From: Spirochaetota bacterium
GTDB taxonomy: Bacteria > Spirochaetota > UBA4802 > UBA5550
Reading direction: 5' to 3'
Assembly: GCA_017999915.1 (NCBI GenBank)
Contig: JAGNKX010000002.1
Coordinates: forward strand, 124,001 to 188,000
DNA: 64,000 nt
Shown here piece after piece: positions 50,915 to 63,626 of this stretch. The first letter of the stretch is position 1, and each line of letters begins with the position of its first letter. A program made the translations under genes and the position numbers. The notes under the pieces are model-generated. The model was given only the letters and a program-made list of their open reading frames with translations, did not search any database and was not told the DNA's origin.

Positions 50915-52447
50915 TCAGTTTTTTATTTCAAAACCGATAAGGACCATGTCATCCTGCAAGGGGACAGGGCCGCGGAACCGTTCGATTTCACGCATTATAT
51001 GATCAAGCGACCCTTCCAGGGTCATCGATCCGCTCTGGATGATACTGTCCCTCAGCCCTTCCACCTCTATCATGCCGCCCTGCTCATTCCTCGTCTCGAT
51101 GATGCCGTCGGTATATAGATATATCCTGTCACCCGGCTGAATGTCAACGGTGATCTCCTGAAACTGCGCTGCCCCAGAAAGACCCACCGGCATGCCTTCC
51201 GATGCCAGCATCCGGGCAGACCCGTCCGTGGAACGGTATAGAATCGGCGGGGTGTGGCCTCCCTTGGCGAATCGAAACGTCGCCCCGCTCATTGAAAAAT
51301 CAAAATAGCCATACAACGCGGTTATAAAAAACAGTACCCCGCCTCCGGCAAGATCGCCGTTCAAGTCCTTTATATAGCGGGACGGTTCAGCTCCCCTCCC
51401 GGCATTGAGCCTGTCCGTTATTGACCTGAGCAGCGTTAGAAAGAGCGCTGCTGAAACGCCATGTCCGGCCACATCGCCTATGAAAACACCAAGACCATGC
51501 TCATGTAAAGTATTAAATGAAAAAAAATCTCCCCCTATGGCCTCAAGCGGCTTGAACCGAAAATCGACCAGCACGCGTTCATACCGCGGCGGCGCCTCGG
51601 GGAGAAGCAGGCGCGTTACCGCCTGGGCGTTCATCAACTGCCACTCCAATTCGCTGTTCTTTTCCTTCAGCTTCTCGCCGGTTATCCGCAATTCCTCTTC
51701 CGCCCTTTTGCGCTCGGTAATATCCTCCTTGACCGCGACATAATGCGTTATATCGCCTTCATCGTTCTTGATCGGGGATATCGATGCCGACTCCCAGTAT
51801 AATTCACCGTTCTTTTTGGAATTATGAAAATCGCCCCGCCATTCCTTTCCCGATGATATGGTCGTCCAGAGATCTTTATAAAACTCGGGCCTCTGGTCCC
51901 CTGATTTTAAGATCCTTGGATTATTGCCCATCGCCTCATTGAAGCTATACCCCGTGAGGCTCGTAAATTTCGGATTTACGTACTCTATGGAGCCGTTCCT
52001 GTCGGTTATGACAACGGTCGCCGGGCTCTGCTCAACGGCCATGGTAAAGGTCTTGAGTATGGATTCCACTTTAGGATCATGGGGCTGTTTGGCTTTGATG
52101 ACTCCAACCGAGTAATCGTTATTCCCATCGGCGCTGACCATATTGATTATAATGCAATTGCACTCTGAGGAATCTTTCCTGACGAGACGAATCTCCTGCT
52201 TGACGCAAACTCCGTATTCGCCTTTAAAAAGCCCATCGATGGTTTCTTTGTTATCAGGAACAACAATTGATTGTATCGGCATTCCCCTGAGTTCATCCTG
52301 GCCGTGGCCGGTCAGCTTTTCAATTATCGGGCTGATCTGGATAAAGCGTCGTTCACGATCGAGCATGTAAACCGCCATATCATTCAGGCTGAAAAGCGAT
52401 TCACAGATGCCGTTGATCGTAAAGTTTTCGGGATCAATCGATGTCAT
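50915..52447 (-). CDS. PAS-domain SpoIIE-type serine phosphatase
   Basis: 510 residues: two PAS domains (about 15-120 and 135-255, with YVNPKFTSLTGYSFNEAMGNNPRIL), a short coiled linker, then a PP2C/SpoIIE phosphatase (about 290-510) with the metal motifs DFRFKPLEAIGGDFFSF, FIGDVAGHGVSAALF and GDRIYLYTDGIIETRN. Such enzymes dephosphorylate STAS anti-anti-sigma proteins in response to a signal. Two STAS proteins are encoded elsewhere in this window, at 5030 and 36408; a link is plausible but unproven. Confidence 0.92.
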   Translation of the reverse strand: MTSIDPENFTINGICESLFSLNDMAVYMLDRERRFIQISPIIEKLTGHGQDELRGMPIQSIVVPDNKETIDGLFKGEYGVCVKQEIRLVRKDSSECNCIIINMVSADGNNDYSVGVIKAKQPHDPKVESILKTFTMAVEQSPATVVITDRNGSIEYVNPKFTSLTGYSFNEAMGNNPRILKSGDQRPEFYKDLWTTISSGKEWRGDFHNSKKNGELYWESASISPIKNDEGDITHYVAVKEDITERKRAEEELRITGEKLKEKNSELEWQLMNAQAVTRLLLPEAPPRYERVLVDFRFKPLEAIGGDFFSFNTLHEHGLGVFIGDVAGHGVSAALFLTLLRSITDRLNAGRGAEPSRYIKDLNGDLAGGGVLFFITALYGYFDFSMSGATFRFAKGGHTPPILYRSTDGSARMLASEGMPVGLSGAAQFQEITVDIQPGDRIYLYTDGIIETRNEQGGMIEVEGLRDSIIQSGSMTLEGSLDHIMREIERFRGPVPLQDDMVLIGFEIKN

Positions 52448-52493
52448 GGAGTAATATTATCAAAACAGGCGGGGGATGACAATAAAAAAATCT

Positions 52494-53294
52494 TTACCAG
52501 GGGGCGACACAGGCAATACGGAATCCATAATAGGGGCTCCTGGCCGTCGGGCACTTTCGCAACCTGAATTCCCGCGTCCTCTGCACCGGGAGGCTCATAT
52601 GCGAACCGCCCCGTAAGACCTTGTATACGGTCCCATAGTCCCTTAGTTCTTTCCCGCCGGGATAGGCTTTATACCAATCCTCAGTCCACTCCCATATGAG
52701 GCCGGCAGGATCGCCGTCTACCGGTTTCTCGCCGCGTTTTATGTATTCAGAAACATACACCTGCCCGTCAACACGCACCAGGCCATCTGCCCACTCCTCC
52801 ATGCCGGGAACACCGCCCATCCGCGCGAAGACCTCCCATTCGGCTTCATGGGGCAATCGCACGGTAAAACCGGCTTTTGCGGTGAGCCATGAACAGTACG
52901 CTGCGTCGTCATTCCAGCTCACCTGCATGACAGGCCCGTCGTCATGGCGATATTGCTCATCATCTATTGTTCCGAAAGGGCAAAGCCATGTTACTTTCGA
53001 TTCTTTCTGCCACCGCTCTTCGCGCCATACCCAGCCCCACCCTTCCCGTTCTCCCTCGGTCAGGTAACCGGTATCTTTTATGAACAGGGCAAATTCGCCG
53101 CATGATGTGAGAAATTTTCTGATATAGACTGTTTCGAGGCTTGTGCCGTATTGTGGAAACGAGCCGGCGATATACTCTTTTTTAACTGCAGGATCTTTCA
53201 GGGCATGAAACGCTTTTTCCATGGTATCGGCCGAGATGCCGATCATGTAATGACCGCCGGGGATCCTGATGAATTCAGACTGGCGCAAGACCAT
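52494..53294 (-). CDS. Formylglycine-generating-enzyme-like (SUMF1-fold) protein
   Basis: 266 residues with the FGE-sulfatase fold: FIRIPGGHYMIG, PVMQVSWNDDAAYCSWLTAKAG, RLPHEAEWEVFAR, LIWEWTEDWY and the final KVLRGGSHM...GFRIA. The cysteine pair used by true formylglycine-generating enzymes in the last motif is missing, so sulfatase activation is unlikely. Many bacterial members are cofactor- or peptide-binding proteins of unknown role. It lies 8 bases from the GAF gene and 46 bases from the phosphatase gene in one operon. Confidence 0.85.
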   Translation of the reverse strand: MVLRQSEFIRIPGGHYMIGISADTMEKAFHALKDPAVKKEYIAGSFPQYGTSLETVYIRKFLTSCGEFALFIKDTGYLTEGEREGWGWVWREERWQKESKVTWLCPFGTIDDEQYRHDDGPVMQVSWNDDAAYCSWLTAKAGFTVRLPHEAEWEVFARMGGVPGMEEWADGLVRVDGQVYVSEYIKRGEKPVDGDPAGLIWEWTEDWYKAYPGGKELRDYGTVYKVLRGGSHMSLPVQRTREFRLRKCPTARSPYYGFRIACVAPW

Positions 53295-53302
53295 GGATAC
53301 TA

Positions 53303-55072
53303 TTAATTAACGGCGTCCATCAGGCTGTATGCGTCCTTGCCGTCCAACGGATATTCCGCGGTAAGGAACGTGACGAGAAGCTGCACATCCCTGGTGCTGA
53401 AAGACTGGACCAGCTCATTGCTGATCGCGTTGGCCAGCGGCACCGCGTATTTCTTGTCCTTGCCGGGCAGGACAATGAGAATCTTGTTGCGGTCGAACCG
53501 GACTGAAAAATCCCTGTCACCGAGGCGGGTTCGGGTGAATTTTTCAAAATGACCGAACAGGTTCTTCACTTTTTCATTGCCGAACAGCCCCTGATACCTC
53601 TTGTAATTTTTGATGGACAGCAGAATCAGCGTGATCGGAATGGAAAGATCCCTCGCGTTCTTTATCTCGTCATTGATGCGGTTAAAGACCCCCTCGATGG
53701 TGTCGGCATAGCCTCCGCGGCTGCTCTCTATCGTCCTCGTGATGGCTATATAGGGGAAAATGAAATCCACGCATTTCATGATCCGCGCGTGAACGTAGTC
53801 GAGGGGCGCCGTTTCAGATATTTCGTATACCATGATAAAGCCGAGAAGATCGCCGCCCAGCTTGAACGTGAACAGGTCCAGTATGGACATGCTTTTCAGC
53901 TGCGAATCGGTAAATACTTCCGTCAACGACTTGGACCGCCGCGGTTCGTTGAACATGATTGGACTTTCCGCATGGGCGATGTCGCGTATCAGGCTCGCGT
54001 GAGACGAGATGCGGAAGTCCGGCTCATCCAGCTTCAGCCTGTTTTCCTCCTCCGCAGTGAAAAGAACAAAGTCCCTGCTCCCTTCATCCTTGACATATAT
54101 GGAGAAGCCGGTTATGCCAAGCTCCTTGAATTCATCCTGTATGATAGCGCGGACCTTGCCGAGGCCCAGCTCGGAGGCTATCCTGCCCCGAATCTTGTCG
54201 ACGGCCGAAATATGCGAGCTCGGCCCGCTCCCGGCGTCGTTGATCTCCTTGAACCGTATGGCCCTGTAGGAAAACGCCGAATATTCGGCTATGATATTGA
54301 AGAATCCCTTTTCCTCGCCGGTGTAATCCTCTGAATTGAGCTTGTTCCCCAGGACGATGGCGCCCAGCACTTCTTCGTTGTAAACGATCGGCACCAGCAG
54401 TTTCGCGTCGATGGATATATAGTTGTAATAATCATCGCTGAAGGCCGGATCATCCTTGAACTCATCCATATCGAGGATCTCCCTCCTGGATATGAGCTGC
54501 TTCAAGATGCCTGCATGGGGACGGAAAACAACCTCGTCTTTGCTGATGGTGACGCCGCGGGACTCCTCGATCTCCCATTCGTCCGGAATCTCCCTGCTCG
54601 GCCTCATGACCGATGACGATGATGCGCCGACCTGGCCCATGACCGAAAAAAGAATCACGTCGAAGAGCTCCTGCGTTGTCGTCGCTTTCAGCAAGTCCCT
54701 GCTCAGCTCGTACAGCGCCAGGTTGTCGAGCAACACGCCGGTATCTTCCCATGCATGTGTCGAAGGAGCGGCGCCAGCCTCCTCCACGCCGCTCATGGTG
54801 AATCTCGGCCCGGCATCGGCCTTGGCGTCGCCGGCACCCTGTTCAGCCTCAACGGCCGCTCCGCCTTCTCCGTCGGCGTTATCGACCATGACCAGGTCCT
54901 CCCTGTCAAGGTACACTATATCAGGTTCCGTGTCCGTCGCGTTGGCGGCCTCGGGGCGGCTTTCATCGGGCAGACCGGTATCGGCGGGCCCGGCGATCCG
55001 GTCCATGATGGACTTCTTGCCGTCTCCGCCTATCTTGTTTTTATACTGCAGCGCTTTTTCCAGCAGGCCCAT
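53303..55072 (-). CDS. GAF-domain protein with degenerate GGDEF-like domain
   Basis: About 589 residues. An acidic low-complexity N-terminus (to about 125) is followed by two GAF-like domains (about 125-275, 300-420). The C-terminal part (about 440-580) has a nucleotide-cyclase-like pattern, but the GGDEF motif is replaced by RFDRNKILIVLPG, so it should not make cyclic-di-GMP. It may bind nucleotides or act as a scaffold. ATG 55072 directly follows the preceding stop codon (TAACATG); an ATG at 55090 inside the upstream gene is less likely. Confidence 0.78.
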   Translation of the reverse strand: MGLLEKALQYKNKIGGDGKKSIMDRIAGPADTGLPDESRPEAANATDTEPDIVYLDREDLVMVDNADGEGGAAVEAEQGAGDAKADAGPRFTMSGVEEAGAAPSTHAWEDTGVLLDNLALYELSRDLLKATTTQELFDVILFSVMGQVGASSSSVMRPSREIPDEWEIEESRGVTISKDEVVFRPHAGILKQLISRREILDMDEFKDDPAFSDDYYNYISIDAKLLVPIVYNEEVLGAIVLGNKLNSEDYTGEEKGFFNIIAEYSAFSYRAIRFKEINDAGSGPSSHISAVDKIRGRIASELGLGKVRAIIQDEFKELGITGFSIYVKDEGSRDFVLFTAEEENRLKLDEPDFRISSHASLIRDIAHAESPIMFNEPRRSKSLTEVFTDSQLKSMSILDLFTFKLGGDLLGFIMVYEISETAPLDYVHARIMKCVDFIFPYIAITRTIESSRGGYADTIEGVFNRINDEIKNARDLSIPITLILLSIKNYKRYQGLFGNEKVKNLFGHFEKFTRTRLGDRDFSVRFDRNKILIVLPGKDKKYAVPLANAISNELVQSFSTRDVQLLVTFLTAEYPLDGKDAYSLMDAVN

Positions 55073-55073
55073 G

Positions 55074-57173
55074 TTATACACCCAATTCATTCAGCACTTT
55101 CAGATACAATTCGAAATACTCCGAGCTGGCGAATTTCTTTATTATTTCCTCCGGAAGCGTTTCAAAGAGCCCGTCGAGGTACTTAAGCAGCATTTTGATG
55201 TTCATCTGTTTCCCCGGCGGGAACTCTTTGACAAAACGGTCCACATCGGCCTCGTTATCCAGAATGACAACGCGATCGGTTATATCGTAAATCTCATCCT
55301 CGGTCTTGGCCCTCGCGGCTTCGGTTACCGGCCCGGCTTGATCGATGGCGGCCGCTTCCCCGGCATCTTTCTTCGGTTCCAGCTTCAGGCTTTCGATGCC
55401 GAAGGTCCTTTCTACAAGCTGCCGTATCTCATCCTCAGTCTTCCCCGTTCGCCGTATGAGCTGTTCCGTGATATCCCGGATGTCTTCCTCGAAAATCAAC
55501 GCGCTGCCGGATGAAACGTCGCTCTCGATGGAATCCCTCTCATAGTCCATGAGGCTGTTTTCTTCCGGAAGAAGGTAACGGCAGCTCTTCCTGTCACGGG
55601 CAAGTCCTTCTTTCGCCGCCCGATCGAACTCATACAAACGGTACCGGTCAAAGATATGAATATCCTTGAACTCGTCCTTATAAAGAATGTCTTCTATGGT
55701 ATCAAACTCGTCCGCCGTGAGTCCCAGGAGCTCTATCGCGGCAGGGATCGTCCTCCCTCCGGGAATGCCGAAAAAATCGTCGATCTCCCTGATATAACTG
55801 CTATAGTCTTCCTCGACGATAGCCGTATGGATGTAGTCGAGCTCCTGATCGCTGTATTTATATTCAAGATCAACAAAGAGATCTTCATGGGACGGGTCGA
55901 ATTCTTCGGTCATGACAGCGATTCGCTCGCGGTCCTCATCGACATTGGCCTCACGCATTACGAATGCCGCGCCTTCCTCAACCTGCACCATGCCTGATAT
56001 GATCTTGTCAAGGTCACTCTCGTTGAAGATGCTCTTATCATCCGATCCGCCGTCCTTAGCCCCTTCATCAATGAAACATGGTTTTCCCAGGTCACCGTTC
56101 CCGCCAAGGATTCCGGCTGAAATCAGGTCCCGGTATTGCATAGGGGCGCGCTCTTTTCTTGATTTCTCTGCTCCAGCGCCGATTTCTACGCTGATAGCCG
56201 CCTTCTGCTGCGTATCCCCGTATTCAATCGGTTTCAGCCAGTCCCCGTCTCTCCCTCCGGGCTTGGCCCCCATGTTGAGGTCTTCCATGGAAATGACCAC
56301 ATCGTCTTCCGAACCGGGCCCAACTTTTATTCCCGGCTCCTTCCCGACCGGCGGCTTTTCTTCAGCCGCTGCGGCCATCGCGCCATCACCGCCTTTCCTG
56401 GTCTCACCACGTTCTGCGGCCGATTTTTGCTTTATCTCTTCCGATTTTTCGGAAACGGGCAGGTCCCATATGACATATTCGTCGTCGCTCTCGACATATC
56501 CCTCGACCATGGCAGGAGCTTTCGCGGGATGCGCTAGTCTTCCCCGCTCTTCGGCCAGAGCCTCTCGCGCGGCAGCTATCCCCGGGCCGATCTCCCTGTG
56601 GTCCTTTACAATTATTTTATCAGCCACGCCATGGTTTTCATCATCCGCGACAAGCTCTTCGAGGGGTGTCCATTTGCGTCCATGCTCGTCATATTTTTCG
56701 AGTTCTTCGAGGGTAATCCATGTTCTGCCGTCATCATATTCAACTTCTTCTTTTACTATTTCTTGAACAGGGGCGGCTTCTTCCGCTATTTCATGATCCG
56801 GTACCGCATCTTCCCGCGGAGCTTCGTGTTCTTCCAAAGCAATATGCTCATCTTCCGGAGCTCCGGTCTTCAAGGGAATTTCAGTTTCGATTTCCTTCTC
56901 TTCAACGGCATGTTCCCGTGCTTTATCGGAAGTTCTCGCTTTTACATCATCTTCAAGGGGTATGATATTGAAGTCCTCAAGCTCACCTACCAGATCATTT
57001 TCTTTAATTAATAAAATATCCTCGCTGGCTATTTTTTCGGCTTCGTTCAGGTCAATGTTCCCTATATTACCTATATCAAAGTCGCTTGGAAGATTCTTCC
57101 GTACGCTATCGGGAATGACGATGATAGCTTCCCCAGCCTTGGAACCAGTATGTTGTATAATATCTTTTGCCAT
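55074..57173 (-). CDS. Large acidic protein of unknown function, head of the signalling operon
   Basis: 699 residues, strongly acidic, without signal peptide or membrane segment. Notable parts are a tandem pair DDGRTWITLEELEKY/EHGRKWTPLEELVAD (about 147-177), many Glu/Ala-rich linkers, and a folded-looking C-terminus (from about 420) ending LLKYLDGLFETLPEEIIKKF, ASSEYFELYLKVLNELG. I do not recognise a family. It starts the operon that continues with GAF, FGE-like, SpoIIE and histidine-kinase genes and probably serves as a scaffold or regulatory partner for them. Confidence 0.65.
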   Translation of the reverse strand: MAKDIIQHTGSKAGEAIIVIPDSVRKNLPSDFDIGNIGNIDLNEAEKIASEDILLIKENDLVGELEDFNIIPLEDDVKARTSDKAREHAVEEKEIETEIPLKTGAPEDEHIALEEHEAPREDAVPDHEIAEEAAPVQEIVKEEVEYDDGRTWITLEELEKYDEHGRKWTPLEELVADDENHGVADKIIVKDHREIGPGIAAAREALAEERGRLAHPAKAPAMVEGYVESDDEYVIWDLPVSEKSEEIKQKSAAERGETRKGGDGAMAAAAEEKPPVGKEPGIKVGPGSEDDVVISMEDLNMGAKPGGRDGDWLKPIEYGDTQQKAAISVEIGAGAEKSRKERAPMQYRDLISAGILGGNGDLGKPCFIDEGAKDGGSDDKSIFNESDLDKIISGMVQVEEGAAFVMREANVDEDRERIAVMTEEFDPSHEDLFVDLEYKYSDQELDYIHTAIVEEDYSSYIREIDDFFGIPGGRTIPAAIELLGLTADEFDTIEDILYKDEFKDIHIFDRYRLYEFDRAAKEGLARDRKSCRYLLPEENSLMDYERDSIESDVSSGSALIFEEDIRDITEQLIRRTGKTEDEIRQLVERTFGIESLKLEPKKDAGEAAAIDQAGPVTEAARAKTEDEIYDITDRVVILDNEADVDRFVKEFPPGKQMNIKMLLKYLDGLFETLPEEIIKKFASSEYFELYLKVLNELGV

Positions 57174-57307
57174 GTTTGCTACATTATTAAAAGCAAAGAC
57201 TTCCTGGATAAATAGTGAAAAAATGTATATTATACTTTCATTTTTTACGTATTTTCCTATATATAATATCGATTATTCTGTAAAATAAATCAAGATTTTT
57301 AATTATT

Positions 57308-57467
57308 AGCAGTTTGCTGAAAAACAGCAAACTGCTAAACGATACATGGATGTATCGCCATTTTTCGAGGCATTAGCCGAGAAAAATATGAGGTTTTACG
57401 AATTCACTTCGTAAAACCGACATGTGCTGGACAGGATGTCCGAATGCCGGCGCAGCGCAGGATGCGC
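57308..57467 (+). ncRNA. Chain of hairpins, three with GGA loops (candidate CsrA-binding RNA or palindromic repeat)
   Basis: Six hairpins follow each other: AGCAGTTTGCTG-N5-complement (57308-57336); CGATACA-TGGA-TGTATCG (57340-57357); TTTTTC...GAAAAA (57361-57386); GGTTTTACGAA-TTCAC-complement (57392-57418); GGACA-GGA-TGTCC (57429-57441); GCGCA-GGA-TGCGC (57455-57467). Three expose GGA in the loop flanked by CA and TG, the CsrA consensus ACA-GGA-UGU, yet with different stems. A similar hairpin occurs in the element at 11893. It could be an RNA that titrates CsrA, or a mosaic of dispersed palindromic repeats. Confidence 0.4.
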
Positions 57468-57714
57468 CAAAAAGCGTCGGCAAAAACTCCACGGAGGGAA
57501 TTTTTCAGGTAACAGTTAGATCAATAATGATACTTTTGTCCGCCTTTTAAGATCTTGTGATTTTCTAACAATGTTCCGTCAATTCATGGACATCGGTCTT
57601 TTATTTGCATCGGGCTGCAATTAATATGAAATTTTTAAATAATGCAGGTTTCAGAAAGGTGATGCATATTTTTGCATTCCAGCCCTGCATGGCGGCTCAA
57701 AGGGCCTTATTACG

Positions 57715-57748
57715 CAGGAAAGGATGACATTTCTGCCATCCTTTCCTG
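57715..57748. terminator. Strong hairpin after the ATP synthase operon
   Basis: CAGGAAAGGATG and CATCCTTTCCTG pair perfectly around a 10-base loop, 28 bases beyond the atpC stop. There is no T-run on the minus strand, but the position and stability fit an operon end. Confidence 0.6.
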
Positions 57749-57775
57749 TTATATAGAATAATTTGAAATCGTCTT

Positions 57776-58180
57776 TTATCTGCTGGCAACCTTGATCCGA
57801 GCCTTGATACGCCTTTCTTCGCCCTGGAACCTTACCCATTCCGGAGAGAAAGCCTTTATCTCTCTTTCCTTCTGCTCTTTCAGTTCTTTCAGCTTCTCCT
57901 CGAGAGCATGTTTATCCAGCTCGCTCTTCTTGCTTGCCGTTTCAGCAAGTATGATGAGCTTGTTATCGCGTATCTCGACAACGCCGCCTTCAACTACGAA
58001 ATATTCGGTTGTTTTTCCGTCCTGCAGCCGAATTTCCCCCACACCCAGTTCAGAAATCAGGGGTGCGTGGTCAACGAGGAAACCCATTTCGCCGTTGTGT
58101 GCCTGAACCACGGCAAATGCGATCTCACCTTCGTAAATATAACGGTCCGGCGTTAAGATGCTGCATTTTATCTTCTTCAT
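57776..58180 (-). CDS. atpC: ATP synthase epsilon subunit
   Basis: 134 residues. The N-terminal beta-sandwich (ILTPDRYIYEGEIAFAVVQAHNGEMGFLVDHAPLI) and the helical C-terminus (KHALEEKLKELKEQKEREIKAF) are complete. The epsilon subunit links the rotor shaft and inhibits hydrolysis. It is the last gene of the operon, 6 bases after atpD, and is followed by a hairpin at 57715-57748. The C-terminal helix pair is longer and more charged than in many homologues. Confidence 0.93.
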   Translation of the reverse strand: MKKIKCSILTPDRYIYEGEIAFAVVQAHNGEMGFLVDHAPLISELGVGEIRLQDGKTTEYFVVEGGVVEIRDNKLIILAETASKKSELDKHALEEKLKELKEQKEREIKAFSPEWVRFQGEERRIKARIKVASR

Positions 58181-58186
58181 CTTATA

Positions 58187-59626
<1,440 letters not shown>

Positions 59627-59643
59627 TCAACGAATATACACTT

Positions 59644-60525
59644 CTATTTGAGAGCCGCGGCTCCGCCGACGATCTCCGAAATTTCCTTGGTGATCTTCGC
59701 CTGCCGTGCGCGGTTATAGGTAATGGTAAGCTCCCTGATCATATCCGAAGAGGCGTCGCTCGCGTTCTTCATTGCAACCCGCCGGGCAAATTGCTCGGAG
59801 AAGGACGATTCCAGGAAGCAGGTATATAATTTAACCTTGAGATATAGTTGTATCAGATACGCGAAGATCCTCGTCGGATTGGGCTCAAAGTAAAACTCGA
59901 GCTGAGCTCCGGGATACATATCCTTGATTTCTTCCTCTTCGAGAAGAATGGGCAGAAGCCTGGTCAACGCCGGTTTTTGAGAAGATGACGTTTTCACCTT
60001 GGTATATGATATCCATATCTCATGGAACTCGCCGCTGAGGAACAGATTTCTCAATTCATTTCCGATCGCCGCGGCGTCTTCAAACGACAGCTTGTCTTCC
60101 GGGTTGATCATCGATTTGAACAACGGTATCTGCGCAAAATTGTAGAAACCGATGGCCTTTTTGCCCACGCAGTAAATCTGGGTATCCTTTTGCTCGTCGG
60201 CGTTCTTTTTCTTGAAGTTCATCGTGTTCTCGATGATATTCGTGTTGAAGCTGCCGCAGAGTCCGCGGTTACCCGTAATTTGAAGCACCAGGACACGCGC
60301 CGGATCGTCAACTTCCCTGAAATGGGGGTCTTCCGATACGGTGACGCCTGAGTTGACCAGATTGGCCAGTATTTCATTGACCTTAAGCTCGTAAGGTTTG
60401 GTCATCTCAAGCCGTCCCTGCATCTTTTTCATCTTGGCGGTCGACACCATTTCCATCGTGCTGGTGATCTTCCGGGTATTGGTGACGGATTTTATCCTCT
60501 TTTTTATATCCCTTTGAGTAGCCAC
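59644..60525 (-). CDS. atpG: ATP synthase gamma subunit
   Basis: 293 residues forming the central shaft. The N-terminal KRIKSVTNTRKITSTMEMVS and C-terminal ELTITYNRARQAKITKEISEIVGG helices and the ITGNRGLCGSFNTNI core strand are typical of the family. The gene lies 19 bases downstream of atpA in the operon. Length is normal and no regulatory insert of the chloroplast type is present. Confidence 0.96.
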   Translation of the reverse strand: MATQRDIKKRIKSVTNTRKITSTMEMVSTAKMKKMQGRLEMTKPYELKVNEILANLVNSGVTVSEDPHFREVDDPARVLVLQITGNRGLCGSFNTNIIENTMNFKKKNADEQKDTQIYCVGKKAIGFYNFAQIPLFKSMINPEDKLSFEDAAAIGNELRNLFLSGEFHEIWISYTKVKTSSSQKPALTRLLPILLEEEEIKDMYPGAQLEFYFEPNPTRIFAYLIQLYLKVKLYTCFLESSFSEQFARRVAMKNASDASSDMIRELTITYNRARQAKITKEISEIVGGAAALK

Positions 60526-60544
60526 AGTCTATTCCCTTCGTATG

Positions 60545-62621
<2,077 letters not shown>

Positions 62622-62665
62622 GTTATTACCCTGTTATCATTTTAATATTAGGACAGTTCAGTAAA

Positions 62666-63175
62666 TTACTGAACTGTCCCTATTTTATTCAAAGCTTCTT
62701 CGACAAGAGCTTTCTGATCTTCCGGCTTAATGTTCTTGTTGATAATTTTAGACGCGATTTCCGTCGACAGCAGAACAACTTCCGTCTTGATATCCAAAAG
62801 CGCTTTATCCTTGGCAAGGTCGATCTCTTTTTTGGCGCGATCGGCGATCGTTCTCGATTCCGTCGTCGCCTTTTCCACGATATCGGCCTTGATCTTTTCG
62901 GCCTCTTCCCTGCCCTTGGCGATTATCTGGGACGCCTCGTTCCTGGCGTTGTCCATCATCGTCTTGTGCTGGGTAAGCAGCTTTTCGGCTTCCTGACGTG
63001 TCCGTTCGGCATTGTCAATGTCAAATCGAATCTTTTCTGCTCTGGCGTCCATCGAATCAACGATTGGTTTCCATGCCGCTTTCCAGAGGACCAGTACCAT
63101 GATGAGAAAAGTTACTATAGTCCACAATAATAGACCTGGATCGACCCGGAGCAATCCTTCTTTCAAGAATTCCAT
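62666..63175 (-). CDS. atpF: ATP synthase b subunit
   Basis: 169 residues with one membrane helix (about 11-29, LLLWTIVTFLIMVLVLW) followed by a long charged coiled coil (ARAEKIRFDIDNAERTRQEAEKLL and on) that forms the peripheral stalk. This is the normal b-subunit layout; a single b gene is present, so a homodimer is expected. It lies between atpE and atpH. Confidence 0.95.
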   Translation of the reverse strand: MEFLKEGLLRVDPGLLLWTIVTFLIMVLVLWKAAWKPIVDSMDARAEKIRFDIDNAERTRQEAEKLLTQHKTMMDNARNEASQIIAKGREEAEKIKADIVEKATTESRTIADRAKKEIDLAKDKALLDIKTEVVLLSTEIASKIINKNIKPEDQKALVEEALNKIGTVQ

Positions 63176-63239
63176 ATAAATACCTTTTAAAAAAGCTAAA
63201 TTCTACTAAGCTTATGCTAAAATAGGCAACGGCTTAGGC

Positions 63240-63533
63240 TTACTTCTTCACTTCTTCAGCTGCCGCGGGTTTCTTCTCTTCTACGCTAACCGGCGTTTGC
63301 TGCTTTTGAATGGCGAGCATGAAGGTAATAACGAGAGCAAAGAACGTGAAACCTTCGATAAGAGCCGCTGCGATAATCATCGCCGTTCTCAGGTCACCGC
63401 TCAATTCAGGCTGACGGGCCATACCTTCGATAGCGCCGGAGGCCAAGCGGCCGATACCCATTGCAGCGCCGATAACAACCAGACCAGCTCCTAAACCAGC
63501 TCCCAGATACGACAAACCTAAATATTCCATCAT
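63240..63533 (-). CDS. atpE: ATP synthase c subunit with charged C-terminal tail
   Basis: 97 residues: two membrane helices joined by the ARQPE loop, and the ion-binding Glu60 in ALIEGFTFFALVI. The sodium-specific Gln and Ser-Thr pattern (ES-T after the acidic residue) is missing, so proton coupling is expected. The C-terminal tail of about 20 residues (QKQQTPVSVEEKKPAAAEEV) beyond the second helix is unusual; most c subunits stop near residue 78. The operon order atpB-E-F-H-A-G-D-C is standard. Confidence 0.95.
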   Translation of the reverse strand: MMEYLGLSYLGAGLGAGLVVIGAAMGIGRLASGAIEGMARQPELSGDLRTAMIIAAALIEGFTFFALVITFMLAIQKQQTPVSVEEKKPAAAEEVKK

Positions 63534-63626
63534 TTCCTCCTAGGTATTTGATACTTAATATTTTACCCTTTATTATTTTAAATTAATTCTTAATGAATTA
63601 ATTTATATGCAACTCAATCACCGGCA

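Larger units (their letters stand above)
57174..57775. other. Long intergenic region between the signalling and ATP synthase operons
   Basis: Between the acidic-protein start and the atpC end lie an AT-rich promoter-like tract (57220-57300, with TATAAT near 57260), a chain of hairpins at 57308-57467, and a strong 12-pair hairpin at 57715-57748. No open frame with gene-like signals was found. Confidence 0.6.

Noticed and set aside
63240-63533. Sodium-coupled ATP synthase
   Set aside because: The ion-binding glutamate is not followed by the Ser-Thr pair and the first-helix Gln is missing, so proton coupling is more likely.
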